A stretch of DNA of 64,000 nt from Myxococcus stipitatus DSM 14675. Its GTDB lineage: Bacteria > Myxococcota > Myxococcia > Myxococcales > Myxococcaceae. The notes under the pieces were generated by a model that was given only the letters and a program-made list of their open reading frames with translations, had not been told where the DNA came from and made no database searches. Made by a program: the position numbers and the translations under genes. Position 1 is the stretch's first letter; every line of letters starts with the position of its first letter. Below, in pieces: positions 50,072 to 58,827 of this stretch. The stretch covers positions 2,356,001 to 2,420,000 of the forward strand of contig NC_020126.1 in NCBI RefSeq assembly GCF_000331735.1, read 5' to 3'.

Positions 50072-50250
50072 AGGCGCTTCTCGTCTTCGTCGCTGCCAGT
50101 TTCTTCGCACTCGCAACGGTCGGGGTGATGCGGGCCATGTGCTGGTTGAGCGGGCTTCCGCCGCACCCCGAAGTGCTCGTGTCGGTCGCCGTCGGGGCTG
50201 GCTTCGTCTCGCTGATACCGCTGTGCGTCTACTTCGAGGGTAGGTCATGA
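50068..50250 (+). CDS. Two-span membrane protein
   Basis: 60 residues, GTG start overlapping the ATPase stop. Spans at residues 1-22 (ALLVFVAASFFALATVGVM) and 35-54 (EVLVSVAVGAGFVSLIPLCV). Unknown. Confidence 0.6.
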   Translation: MKALLVFVAASFFALATVGVMRAMCWLSGLPPHPEVLVSVAVGAGFVSLIPLCVYFEGRS

Positions 50251-50432
50251 GCCGGCGCATGTCGCGCGCCGCGCGCCGCTTCCTCATCGCCACCGTTGCG
50301 CGCCGGGTGTGTGAAACGTGTCGGAGCGCTCCGGGCGAAATGCGGGGGTGGCGTGTCGAGTGCGGTCCCTGCCAGTGCAAGCGGGTGGACGGCGAGCGCC
50401 GGTTCAGCACCGCCCTGTGCAAGGAGTCCTGA
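50247..50432 (+). CDS. Small zinc-binding protein
   Basis: 61 residues, very basic: SRRMSRAARRFLIATVARR then CETCRSAPGEMRGWRVECGP with CQC. Overlaps neighbours. Possibly DNA-binding. Confidence 0.55.
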   Translation: MSRRMSRAARRFLIATVARRVCETCRSAPGEMRGWRVECGPCQCKRVDGERRFSTALCKES

Positions 50433-50434
50433 CG

Positions 50435-52075
50435 ATGGGACCCGGCGCCGCTCCAGACGAATGTGCGCACTGCGCCGGTGAGATAGGAGCATTCACCTCG
50501 CGCTGCACCTGCGGCGAGCCCGAGCAGCCGCGGCGTAGCGGCACCGTCGAGGGCGGTGTCATCCGTCAGCTCTCCGTCAGCCAGGTCGAATCGTTCGACC
50601 CGGAACAGGTGGGTGGCTGCCCCCGGCGCTGGTACTTCGAGCGCATCGAAGGGCGTCGGCCCGAGAAGGTCAAGGCCCAGACAGACGGCGACATCGGCCA
50701 CGCGCTGCTTGCAACGCACCTGACGGGCGGCGCGTTGCCCAAGCGCTCGCGGATGCTCAAAGCCGTCAAGGGAGCCATCGCCACCGGCAAGCTCCCGGCG
50801 CCGGGGCCGCACCTGCTTGTCGAGCGGCGATTCGACGGGCAGGGCAAGGCGGCGGACGGAAAGCACCTCCCGCTCGACACGAGCAAGACACTTTGGCTTG
50901 GTGGCCTGCCGTGGGACGGGTACGTCGACCTCCGCTACCGACGCGAGAGCGACGGCGTGGTGTGCGTCGTTGACCATAAGTTTTCGAGCGACATCAACCA
51001 GTTTGCGAAGTCGAACGGGGCGCTCATTCGCACCGTGCAGATGCCGGTCTACGCGCTCGACTCGCTGCGAATCTGGCCGGACGCAGACCGCTTCCTGCTC
51101 GCGCATCACTATGTGAGTCGTCGCGGGGTGGACTCGTTTCCTCGGGGCGAGATCGTCACCGTCGAGCAAATCCACGGGCGCGCCAGGGAGGTCGAGCAAC
51201 TTGTCGAGCAGATGCAGCAAGTCGCCCGTGCCACCACGCAGGACGACGTTCCACACAACCGCCGCGCGTGTGACGCGTGGATGGGGTGCCCTCACCAATC
51301 GATTTGTAAGGCATTTAAGAAAGGAAAAGCCATGGCTGTGTTGGATGACCTGTTGACGGATGAGGACCGCGAGACGTTTGGGTTGCCGCCGAGGGGGGCG
51401 CCGAAGGCCGCCACGAACGCGCCCGTTGAGATCATCAGCCAGACCGATGTGACGACCGAAGAAATCCCGTTGGTGCTCGGGGGCGCCGAGCCGCCCGTCC
51501 CCCTGCCCGTGGCCAGCACGCCCCAGGCCCAACCCCCGCCCGCGTGCGGTGACTGCGGCGCGGAGCTCACGCCCGAGAACGGCTCGCGTCTCACGTCAGG
51601 CGCGTGGAAGCACATCGGGTGCCCGGCGGGGAGCGAGGCCACCGCCCAGCCGACGAAGCGCCGGGGGCGCCCGCCGAAGAAGCAGCCCGAGGCGTGCACT
51701 GTCTGCGGAGAGCCGGGCGCGCATACGCTGCCGACCTCGGGTCTCCAAGAGCACGTTGGGTGCAAGGGGCGCCCGGAGGGCGAGTCGCCTCCGTACACGC
51801 CCGTGTTGGTCGACGGTCCGCGCCTCGACGGGCACCGCGTGCCTGACGAGACCAGCGCCACGCTTCCGCCGGCCTCCGCGGAGACGACGACAACGAGTGA
51901 GCCCACCAGTCCCTCGAGCGAGTTCATCAGCCGCAAGCCGACGGTTGACGTCGCCGAGCGCGCGCGCCTGATCAGTACGCACCCGCTCGCGGGCACCCTG
52001 CGCGTGGAACTCGACGTGTCCGGCCGGCTCGCCTCCCTGCTCGAGCGCATCGCCGACGCCCTGGTGAAGCGGTGA
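50435..52075 (+). CDS. Cas4/RecB-like PD-(D/E)XK nuclease with zinc-ribbon and AT-hook tail
   Basis: 546 residues. The nuclease half (about 40-300) has SVSQVESFDPEQVGGCPRRW, WDGYVDLRYRRE and CVVDHKFSSDIN, and the cysteines GCPRRW plus CDAWMGCPHQSIC, the iron-sulfur set of Cas4/AddB-type enzymes. The second half (from MAVLDDLLTDEDRETFGL) is unusual: two zinc-ribbon-like units (CGDCGAELT...HIGC and CTVCGEPGAHT...HVGC) separated by the AT-hook KRRGRPPKK. The tail could recruit the nuclease to AT-rich DNA such as 35.2-35.4 kb. Confidence 0.8.
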   Translation: MGPGAAPDECAHCAGEIGAFTSRCTCGEPEQPRRSGTVEGGVIRQLSVSQVESFDPEQVGGCPRRWYFERIEGRRPEKVKAQTDGDIGHALLATHLTGGALPKRSRMLKAVKGAIATGKLPAPGPHLLVERRFDGQGKAADGKHLPLDTSKTLWLGGLPWDGYVDLRYRRESDGVVCVVDHKFSSDINQFAKSNGALIRTVQMPVYALDSLRIWPDADRFLLAHHYVSRRGVDSFPRGEIVTVEQIHGRAREVEQLVEQMQQVARATTQDDVPHNRRACDAWMGCPHQSICKAFKKGKAMAVLDDLLTDEDRETFGLPPRGAPKAATNAPVEIISQTDVTTEEIPLVLGGAEPPVPLPVASTPQAQPPPACGDCGAELTPENGSRLTSGAWKHIGCPAGSEATAQPTKRRGRPPKKQPEACTVCGEPGAHTLPTSGLQEHVGCKGRPEGESPPYTPVLVDGPRLDGHRVPDETSATLPPASAETTTTSEPTSPSSEFISRKPTVDVAERARLISTHPLAGTLRVELDVSGRLASLLERIADALVKR

Positions 52076-52248
52076 GACGCCCTCGGCGCCGACGCTTCGC
52101 GCGCCCCACGTGGCGCACTCGGACGCCCGAACCACGCGAGGAACCGACGGAAGCCGAGTCTCAGCTTCGCGAGGGCCTCGGCGAGGGTGGCTCCGGATGC
52201 AGTCGGACGCGCCCGCTTTACGAAGTGGAGGACCCGCAACCGTGAGCT
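52072..52248 (+). CDS. Small arginine-rich protein coupled to DNA polymerase
   Basis: 58 residues from a GTG overlapping the nuclease stop (GTGA), ending in a TGA that overlaps the polymerase GTG. The first half is RRPRRRRFARPTWRTRTPE, strongly basic; the second half acidic. Too short for standard gene finders; coupling at both ends supports it. Confidence 0.5.
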
Positions 52249-54374
52249 CCATCCTCGCCGCGCTGGGGCCCATGCCCAAGACGCTAATCACCATCGACTT
52301 CGAGTCGTTCTGGTCGTCGCATTTCCAGATGAAGAAGATGACGACAGAGTCCTACGTTCGGGACCCACGCTTCGAGGTCATTGGCGTTGCCGTCAAGGTG
52401 AGCACGCGCCCATCAGTCTGGATGGAAGAGGCGGACTTCCGAGCATGGGCGCGGGGCGTCGACTGGAGCACCGTTGCCGTCCTCCACCATCACGCCCACT
52501 TCGACGCCTTTGTGCTCTCCGAGCGGTTCGACATCCGACCCGCGTTCCTCTGCTGCACACTCAGCATGGCGAACGCGCTCCAGGGGCCAGGGCAGGGCGG
52601 CAAGCTCGCCGTCCTCGCGGAGCGGTATGGCGTCGGTGTCAAAGGCAAAGAGCTCGATGAGACCCAGGGGAAGCATCGGCGCGACTTCACGCCGGAGGAG
52701 TGGTTGCGCTTCGGCGTGTACGCGAACAATGACAACGACTTGGCCCGCGCGCTGTTCGACCTCATGGTCCGGCGGCTCCCCCGTGAGGAGCTCTGGCTCA
52801 TCGACACGACGGTCCGGATGTTCACCGAGCCGGTGTTTCGCGCGGACCAGGCGGTGCTTGCCGCAGCGGCCGAAGGGGAGCGCGCCCAGAAGCGCAAGCT
52901 ACTGCTCGGAGTCGCGTCCTCCGCCGGCGTGAAGTTGCCGTCGGGGGCCACGGACGAAGAGGTCGCCGAAGCGGCCGGCGTAGTGCTGCGGTCCGACCCG
53001 CAGTTCGCGAACGTGCTTCGCTCCTTCGGAGTAGAGCCCGCGACAAAGCCCAGCAAGAAAAAGGGTGGCGTTGGCTATGCCTTCGCAAAGACAGACCCAG
53101 CGATGCAGGCCCTGCTTGAGCATCCCGACGAGAACGTGCGCGCCCTGGCTGAGACGCGCCAGGAAGTGAAGTCGAACATCATTGAGACACGAAGCGAGCG
53201 CATCGCCGCGATTGGTCGGCGGGGCGCGGTGCCGTTCTACCTCAAATACTGCGGGGCCCACACGCACCGGTGGTCCGGCGGGGACAAGATGAACCCGCAG
53301 AACTTCAACCGGGGCACCGACGAGAACCCGGGCCAGCTTCGCGCGGCCATTCTCTCCCCTCCGGGGTATGTGCTCGTGGTGGCGGACTCCAGTCAGATAG
53401 AGGCGCGGAAGACTGGGTGGGTAGGCGGGGAGACTGCCGTTCTAGATACGTTCCGCCGGCTCGACGCGCTCGGGTACAACGAGAAGGGCGAGCCGGTCGG
53501 TGACTTCTACTCAGAACGCGGGTCCGTCTATTTCGGTCGGGCGATCACCAAGAAGACGCACCCCGTGGAACGCCAGACATCCAAGGCCATGGAACTCGGT
53601 CTCGGGTTCGGCATGGGGTGGTTCGCTTTTTCCGGTTCGCTACTCAAGGGCTTCCTTGGCGCTCCACCTGTGCAGTTCGGCGTCAAAGAGGTCGAGCTGT
53701 TCGGTGTGAACGTAGCGCGGTTCGCGTCCGAGCCACTCTGGTGGAACGGCCCGACGGGCGCCGCCGAGGTGGCGCGTTTGCGGGAGAGCGGAGCGCGCCT
53801 TCCGAAGGCGAGCGAGGACCAAGCCGGGGCATTCCTGCTTCACTGCGCAGTAACACATCACCTGGTTCGCCTGTATCGCACGAGCAACGCGCGAATCGCA
53901 GCGTACTGGGAGACGTGCAAGAAGCTGATTGAAGTTATGGCACAAGAGGGCCCGCCGGACGCTGTTCGTGTGCGTCTTGGCCCTATCGAAGTGATGCACC
54001 AAGCGATCCGCAAGCCCAATGGCATGGTGCTCCACTACCCCAAGCTCCACCGCCGGGGCGACGGGTACGTCTACTGGGGGAGCAAGTCAAACCGGATGCA
54101 GTGGGTCAAGGTCTACGGAGGCTTGCTGACGGAGAACATCGTCCAGTCGCTCGCGCGCGACGTTGTCGCCGAGCAGGCCCTCTGGGTGCGCGCCGCTGGA
54201 TGGCACGTTGCCACCACGACGCATGACGAGATTGTCTGCGTTGTCCCCGAGGACCAGGGCGAACGCTGCCTCGCGGACATGCGGCGCATCATGCGTACGC
54301 CGCCGGCCTGGTGCGCCGACTTGCCACTCAACGCGACAGGTGCCATCGCCAAGAGCTACGGCGATGCCAAGTGA
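52245..54374 (+). CDS. Family A DNA polymerase with 3'-5' exonuclease
   Basis: 709 residues from a GTG at 52245 (GGAGG ten bases upstream; an ATG at 52272 is the alternative). The exonuclease is intact: LITIDFESFW (exo I), HHHAHFDAFV (exo II) and YANNDNDLAR (exo III). Polymerase motifs: VVADSSQIEARKTGWVGG (A), ERQTSKAMELGLGFGMGW (B) and TTTHDEIVCVVPE (C). It lacks a 5'-3' exonuclease, like T7 polymerase. Replicates phage DNA together with the prim-pol helicase. Confidence 0.93.
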   Translation, partial: SSILAALGPMPKTLITIDFESFWSSHFQMKKMTTESYVRDPRFEVIGVAVKVSTRPSVWMEEADFRAWARGVDWSTVAVLHHHAHFDAFVLSERFDIRPAFLCCTLSMANALQGPGQGGKLAVLAERYGVGVKGKELDETQGKHRRDFTPEEWLRFGVYANNDNDLARALFDLMVRRLPREELWLIDTTVRMFTEPVFRADQAVLAAAAEGERAQKRKLLLGVASSAGVKLPSGATDEEVAEAAGVVLRSDPQFANVLRSFGVEPATKPSKKKGGVGYAFAKTDPAMQALLEHPDENVRALAETRQEVKSNIIETRSERIAAIGRRGAVPFYLKYCGAHTHRWSGGDKMNPQNFNRGTDENPGQLRAAILSPPGYVLVVADSSQIEARKTGWVGGETAVLDTFRRLDALGYNEKGEPVGDFYSERGSVYFGRAITKKTHPVERQTSKAMELGLGFGMGWFAFSGSLLKGFLGAPPVQFGVKEVELFGVNVARFASEPLWWNGPTGAAEVARLRESGARLPKASEDQAGAFLLHCAVTHHLVRLYRTSNARIAAYWETCKKLIEVMAQEGPPDAVRVRLGPIEVMHQAIRKPNGMVLHYPKLHRRGDGYVYWGSKSNRMQWVKVYGGLLTENIVQSLARDVVAEQALWVRAAGWHVATTTHDEIVCVVPEDQGERCLADMRRIMRTPPAWCADLPLNATGAIAKSYGDAK

Positions 54375-54382
54375 TTTGCGCG

Positions 54383-54412
54383 CAGAACACGAAATGTGCT
54401 ATCGGTGTTCGG
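54383..54412 (+). promoter_or_regulatory. 30-bp promoter-operator before the HD-hydrolase operon
   Basis: CAGAAC-N18-GTTCGG (one change in the second half-site) with TGCTATC at the same position as in the 16031 and 49071 sites, but read rightward. It is 22 bp ahead of the 54435 ATG. Confidence 0.65.
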
Positions 54413-54434
54413 CAGGTTTGAAGGAGGCGCCCCG

Positions 54435-55022
54435 ATGGATGCACGCCGCGGTGACTGGATTCAGACGTACACCCTCAAGCAGTTCTGGCCTCTGGACCCG
54501 CGCCCGGAGGATGTCGACATTCAGGACATCGGGCATGCACTGTCCATGCAGTGCCGCTTCACGGGGCACTGTCACACGTTCTACAGCGTCGCCGAGCACT
54601 GCGTTCGTGTGAGTGAGCGGGCCGGCACGTTGATGCAGCAAATCGGCGGCTTCTCCCACGACGTCATGCGTGCCATGCAATGGGGCCTGCTCCACGATGC
54701 CGCCGAGGCGTACCTGGTCGACCTCGCCCGACCGGTCAAGCATGACGAGTCCATGGCAGCGTATCGTCGGGCCGAGCGCCAAGTCATGATCGCCGTGCGC
54801 GCGAAGTTCGGTCTCGTCGGCGGGCTGCCGGACGAAGTGAAGGACGCCGACAACGACCTCCTGTGGACGGAGGCGCGCGACCTCTTCCCCTCGTGCCACC
54901 CGGCGTGGACGTGGCGCGGTGAACCGCTCGCGGAGCGTATCCAACCCATGACTCAGCCCGAAGCCAAGGCGGCGTTTCTCGCCCGGTTCTCGGTCCTGTT
55001 CGGTGCGGAGGTCGCACGATGA
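54435..55022 (+). CDS. HD-domain phosphohydrolase (5'-deoxynucleotidase-like)
   Basis: 195 residues. TGHCHTFYSVAEHCVRVSER has the first histidine, MQWGLLHDAAEAYLVDL the HD pair, and KDADNDLLWTEARDLF the last aspartate. YfbR-like enzymes dephosphorylate dNMPs and can tune nucleotide pools in infection. GGAGG lies eight bases before the ATG. Confidence 0.88.
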   Translation: MDARRGDWIQTYTLKQFWPLDPRPEDVDIQDIGHALSMQCRFTGHCHTFYSVAEHCVRVSERAGTLMQQIGGFSHDVMRAMQWGLLHDAAEAYLVDLARPVKHDESMAAYRRAERQVMIAVRAKFGLVGGLPDEVKDADNDLLWTEARDLFPSCHPAWTWRGEPLAERIQPMTQPEAKAAFLARFSVLFGAEVAR

Positions 55023-55951
55023 CTGCAAACACCCCCATGTTGCGAAAGCCAAACAAGCCCCGCGCGCTGTGGACTGGCCCGGCGCGGAACGGCCGGTGCT
55101 CGGTCCTCTACGAAGGGGGCACCCTGCGTTTCGCCTGGGACAATGTCGGCTGCTGGAAGTCGACGGCGTATCAGCTCGGCACCGCGCTGGCTGAATTGAT
55201 GGTCAAGCATGTGGCGCTGGAGAAGGAGGAGCAGGATGACCACGGGAGCATTCGCTCCCTCGCGGATTCCGTCCGACGCCTTGAGGAGGAGCGCGACACC
55301 CTCCGCGAGCGCGTGGCCACGCTGGAGAAGGAGGCGCAGGCATCCCGTGAGTCGTACCAGCAACACATCAAAGAGAATGCGAAGTACGTACGGCACCTCC
55401 AGGCCCGCGCCGACACTGCCGAGGCGCGCGTGAAGGAGTTGGAGGAACACAGCAGACAGCAGACCCAGCGGTGTGAGGACTTGGCGCGCCAGTGTCGCGC
55501 GGCCGAACAGCGCGCGGCGGACCTGACGGAGACGCTGGAGCGCAAGCAGATGGCCATCCACGGATTGATGGAGATGGCAGCGGACGCCTCCCAGCCCCCG
55601 CCCGCTCCGGCGAAGGAACGGGTCACGCTCGACGCAGCCGTCGCGGACATGCCCCCGTGTGGTGGCTGCGGCATCGCCATGTGTCCAGGGTGCGCCTCGC
55701 TCAACGTCGAGCCCACGCGTCTTCGCGGGGCGCCGCCGGCTCAGGCAGACGGTGGCGTCTGGGAGATTCAGCGGCGGATTCCTTCGAAGCCATTCGATGA
55801 GCTCTCTACGACAGAGCAAGATGGTCTGCTCTCTGTCTTCCGGGAGGCGCCGGCGGCCGAACTGGATGCCACGCTCGCGGCGGTCAACGCCTTCAGTTTC
55901 CGAGACTGCCCCGCCCACTACCGGGACGGAGCAGAGGACGGTGCCGAATGA
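55019..55951 (+). CDS. Long coiled-coil protein
   Basis: 310 residues: a globular N-terminus (residues 1-60), a coiled coil from about 65 to 185 (RRLEEERDTLRERVATLEKE), then a cysteine-rich knuckle CGGCGIAMCPGC and a helical C-terminus. It may bridge partners in replication or recombination. Unknown. Confidence 0.65.
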   Translation: MTANTPMLRKPNKPRALWTGPARNGRCSVLYEGGTLRFAWDNVGCWKSTAYQLGTALAELMVKHVALEKEEQDDHGSIRSLADSVRRLEEERDTLRERVATLEKEAQASRESYQQHIKENAKYVRHLQARADTAEARVKELEEHSRQQTQRCEDLARQCRAAEQRAADLTETLERKQMAIHGLMEMAADASQPPPAPAKERVTLDAAVADMPPCGGCGIAMCPGCASLNVEPTRLRGAPPAQADGGVWEIQRRIPSKPFDELSTTEQDGLLSVFREAPAAELDATLAAVNAFSFRDCPAHYRDGAEDGAE

Positions 55952-56154
55952 ACTGGCTCAGGCAGTACGGCTACTCCGTCGCGATGCTCATCGGCTGCGC
56001 GACCTCCGTGACGTTCGCGTTTGACGTTCCCTTCTATCGCGGCTGCGCCGCAGGGCTCAGCTTCTTCATCCTCGTGGCGGCCTCAGTGCGGCCGTTCTTC
56101 GAACGCCACCAGTCGCCGGCCCGACCTGGAATGTCGAACGACTTCCGCCACTGA
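55948..56154 (+). CDS. Two-span membrane protein
   Basis: 68 residues with spans GYSVAMLIGCATSVTFAF and GCAAGLSFFILVAASV. Overlaps the coiled-coil gene by 4 bp. Unknown. Confidence 0.55.
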   Translation: MNWLRQYGYSVAMLIGCATSVTFAFDVPFYRGCAAGLSFFILVAASVRPFFERHQSPARPGMSNDFRH

Positions 56155-56161
56155 GGCCGCC

Positions 56162-56683
56162 ATGACCATCGCCTTCCTCGACTTCGAAACTACGGGGTTG
56201 GACCCCCAGCGCAACGATCCGATTGAGGTCGCCTGCGTCGTCACCGATGACAGGTTCCGTGAGTTGGGCGCGTTCGAGTCGCTCATCCGTCTGGACTCTG
56301 CTGCGGAGTGGGACGCGCCCGCGCTGGAGATGCACAAAGCGTCGGGCTTGTACGAACTCGCGTGCGAGTCGGAGCACGATCTCGACCTCGTACGGTTTCG
56401 GCTGGGCGTGTTCCTCGAGCCGTTCTTCGCTGCCGGTCCCGTCAACCTCGGCGGGAACTCGGTGCACTTCGACCGCTCGTTCCTCCGGTTCTTCTGGCCG
56501 CAGCTCGAACTCAAGCTCCACCACCGGCACCTGGACGTCAGCTCCATCCGGATGCTCGCCGAGCGCGTGTGTCCGGGCGCGCCGCAGCTCCCCGGCGAGA
56601 AGCCCCACCGGGCGATGGCCGACGTCCGGCGCAGTATCGCCGAGCTCCACCACTGGACCGCTGTACTTCGGGGGCAGCCGTGA
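56162..56683 (+). CDS. DEDD exonuclease (oligoribonuclease/DnaQ-like)
   Basis: 173 residues. IAFLDFETTGLDP (exo I), NLGGNSVHFDRSFLRFFWPQ (exo II) and KPHRAMADVRRSIAEL (exo III with His). Closest in pattern to Orn, which degrades short oligoribonucleotides; a repair or DNA-recycling role is also possible. Confidence 0.85.
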   Translation: MTIAFLDFETTGLDPQRNDPIEVACVVTDDRFRELGAFESLIRLDSAAEWDAPALEMHKASGLYELACESEHDLDLVRFRLGVFLEPFFAAGPVNLGGNSVHFDRSFLRFFWPQLELKLHHRHLDVSSIRMLAERVCPGAPQLPGEKPHRAMADVRRSIAELHHWTAVLRGQP

Positions 56684-56922
56684 CTGACTTCGTTCGACTC
56701 CGATTCAAGAAAGACTTCCAACGCATCGTTGCGATGCGCGAGCGGGAGCAGGCCGAACAGCTCCGCTCGCGGCGGGGAATCCAGATGATCGGGCGGGAGT
56801 GTGCCGGGTGCGGCGGCCCGCTGCTAGGGGCCCGCGGCCATGCCGACAACTTCGACCGCTTGTGTATGCGGTGCCGGCCCACGTCTGCGCAGAACGCAGA
56901 ACGTGGAGCGGTTCTGCCATGA
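56680..56922 (+). CDS. Small basic zinc-ribbon protein
   Basis: 80 residues, GTG start in GTGA overlap. Basic helix RFKKDFQRIVAMREREQAEQ then CAGCGGPLLG and LCMRCRP. Its last codons form the GTTCTG-family site at 56890-56916, and its stop overlaps the methyltransferase ATG. Confidence 0.6.
   Translation: MTDFVRLRFKKDFQRIVAMREREQAEQLRSRRGIQMIGRECAGCGGPLLGARGHADNFDRLCMRCRPTSAQNAERGAVLP
56890..56916 (+). promoter_or_regulatory. GTTCTG-family site before the methyltransferase genes
   Basis: CAGAAC (56890) and CAGAAC (56897) in tandem, then GTTCTG (56911), three bases before the ATG of the N6-adenine methyltransferase. It overlaps coding sequence, as at 26867 and 43864. Confidence 0.55.
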
Positions 56923-57437
56923 ACCCAGTCCACTTTTCGAGCGCATCCGCGGAGTGGGCGACTCCGCGAGACTTGTTCGCCCGGCTCCACGCTGAGCACG
57001 AATTCACGCTCGACGTCTGCGCGACAGAAGAGAACACCGTCCTGCCACGCTTCTACACGCGCAATGACAACGGGCTCGCGCAGGACTGGGCCGGTGAGAG
57101 GTGTTGGATGAACCCGCCGTACGGCACCGCGAAGCATGCGTGCAAGCCGGACTGCGCGAAGAAGGCGTGCGAGAAGCGGGGGCAGCACATCCCCGAGTAC
57201 GTCCCGGGCATCCAAGACTGGGTCGAGAAAGCCGCGACGTGCGGCTCTCTCGTGGTGGCGCTCCTGCCCGCGCGTACAGACACGCGTTGGTGGCACCGCC
57301 ACATCTGGGACGTGGACCGCGACGCCCCGCGGCCAGGTGTTCGCGTGAAGTTCTTCCGGGGCCGGTTGAAGTTCGGCGGACGCAAGACGGGCGCGCCGTT
57401 CCCATCCGCGCTGGTGACGTTCGGAGTGCAGTCATGA
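56919..57437 (+). CDS. DNA N6-adenine methyltransferase (phage Dam type)
   Basis: 172 residues. WATPRDLFARLHAEHEFTLD, CWMNPPYG (catalytic NPPY) and LLPARTDTRWWHRHIWD match the phage N-6-adenine methyltransferase family. Probably protects phage DNA from host restriction or marks it during packaging. Target sequence unknown. Confidence 0.9.
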   Translation: MNPVHFSSASAEWATPRDLFARLHAEHEFTLDVCATEENTVLPRFYTRNDNGLAQDWAGERCWMNPPYGTAKHACKPDCAKKACEKRGQHIPEYVPGIQDWVEKAATCGSLVVALLPARTDTRWWHRHIWDVDRDAPRPGVRVKFFRGRLKFGGRKTGAPFPSALVTFGVQS

Positions 57438-57583
57438 TGCGCCTCAAGAGGATTGCTGGTTGGGGAGCGGTGGCAGGTGCCTCGCTCGCCGTTGCCGACT
57501 GCGTCCCTGGAATCATCGGAGACGTTGCTCCTGTGTTTTTCGTCGCCGCCGTGTTGCTGGCGCTGCGGGAGATTCTGTCGTGA
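57434..57583 (+). CDS. Small membrane protein
   Basis: 49 residues with one or two hydrophobic segments (GAVAGASLAVADCVPGIIG, VAPVFFVAAVLLAL). Overlaps both methyltransferase genes by 4 bp, so it is translated between them. Unknown. Confidence 0.55.
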   Translation: MMRLKRIAGWGAVAGASLAVADCVPGIIGDVAPVFFVAAVLLALREILS

Positions 57584-58827
57584 GGTACGGCTCTGTCTGC
57601 TCGGGTATCGAAGCGGCGACCGTCGCATGGCACCCGCTCGGCTGGGAGCCCGCTTGGTTCGCGGAGATCGACGCTTTCCCCTCGCGCGTGCTCGCGCACC
57701 ACTACCCGCAGGTGCCCAATCATGGAGACTTCACCGGAATCGGCGCCGACGCTGGCCCCATTGACCTCCTCGTCGGAGGCACGCCCTGTCAGGCATTCAG
57801 CATCGCCGGACTCCGAGAGGGGCTCGACGACGAACGCGGGAACCTCGCGCTTGAGTATTGCCGACTTGCTGCTCGTCTTCGGCCGCGCTGGCTTGTCTGG
57901 GAAAATGTCCCCGGTGTCCTTTCCTCATGGTCCGGCGCTCAGCCGCCGAGTGAGTTACAGCCTGGGGAGCGATGGGAAGGTGAAGAAAAAAGTGATTTCG
58001 GGTGTTTCGTCAACGCCCTGGTTGAACTCGGGTATGGCATCGCCTACCGAGTGCTGGACGCTCAGTTCTGTGGAGTTCCACAGCGCCGCCGTCGAGTCTT
58101 CATTGTCGGATATCTTGGAGACTGGCGACGTGCCGCAGGTGTACTTTTTGAGTCCGAGAGCTTGCGCGGGAATTCTCCGACGCGCCGCGAAGCGGGGGCG
58201 GAAGCTCCCCGAGGCGTTGCGGTTAGCGTTGGAGGCCACGTCGCTCACACCCTGAGGGGCGAAGGCTTTGACGCCAGCGAGGATGGCACCGGTCGCGGCA
58301 ACGATTGGCGTGCCGCGACCGGTTCTCCAATTCCCTTCGACACGACGCAAATCACCAGTAGGACGAACAGGGCCCACCCCAAAGCGGGTGACACGGGTCA
58401 CCCGCTGGCGGCTCAGGCACATCCACCGGCCATCGTCTTTCACCTCACACAGGACCCCATCAGTAGCAGGCGCGTCGCGCCTGCTATGAGCGCGGGCAAC
58501 GGGCAGGGGTGCAGCACGTTGGGCGTGGCCTACGGTCGGAACAACACGTCGGGTCCGATTCCGACGGCCGGTGCCCTCACCGCGAAGGGGGGCACCGGCC
58601 GTATGGACTTCGAGACTGAGACGTTCATTCTCCAGCACCAGGCCCGCAGGCTCACGCCGCGAGAGTGCGAGCGCCTCCAGGGCTTCCCTGACGATTACAC
58701 AGCCATTCCCGGCGCTGCGGACGGCCCGCGCTACAAAGCCCTCGGCAACTCCATGGCCGTCCCAGTAATGCGTTGGATTGGCCAACGTATCCAGCGCATC
58801 GAGCGAATCGTGTCGGGGGTGAGGTGA
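57580..58827 (+). CDS. DNA C5-cytosine methyltransferase
   Basis: 415 residues, GTG start. RYGSVCSGIEAATVAW (motif I), LLVGGTPCQAFSIAGLREGL (PCQ, catalytic cysteine near residue 70), LVWENVPGVLSS (ENV), CGVPQRRRRVFIVG (VIII) and ALGNSMAVPV (X). The region between VIII and IX (about 200-340) is long and Gly/Ser/Thr-rich and should hold the target-recognition domain. Target not predictable. Confidence 0.92.
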   Translation: MRYGSVCSGIEAATVAWHPLGWEPAWFAEIDAFPSRVLAHHYPQVPNHGDFTGIGADAGPIDLLVGGTPCQAFSIAGLREGLDDERGNLALEYCRLAARLRPRWLVWENVPGVLSSWSGAQPPSELQPGERWEGEEKSDFGCFVNALVELGYGIAYRVLDAQFCGVPQRRRRVFIVGYLGDWRRAAGVLFESESLRGNSPTRREAGAEAPRGVAVSVGGHVAHTLRGEGFDASEDGTGRGNDWRAATGSPIPFDTTQITSRTNRAHPKAGDTGHPLAAQAHPPAIVFHLTQDPISSRRVAPAMSAGNGQGCSTLGVAYGRNNTSGPIPTAGALTAKGGTGRMDFETETFILQHQARRLTPRECERLQGFPDDYTAIPGAADGPRYKALGNSMAVPVMRWIGQRIQRIERIVSGVR

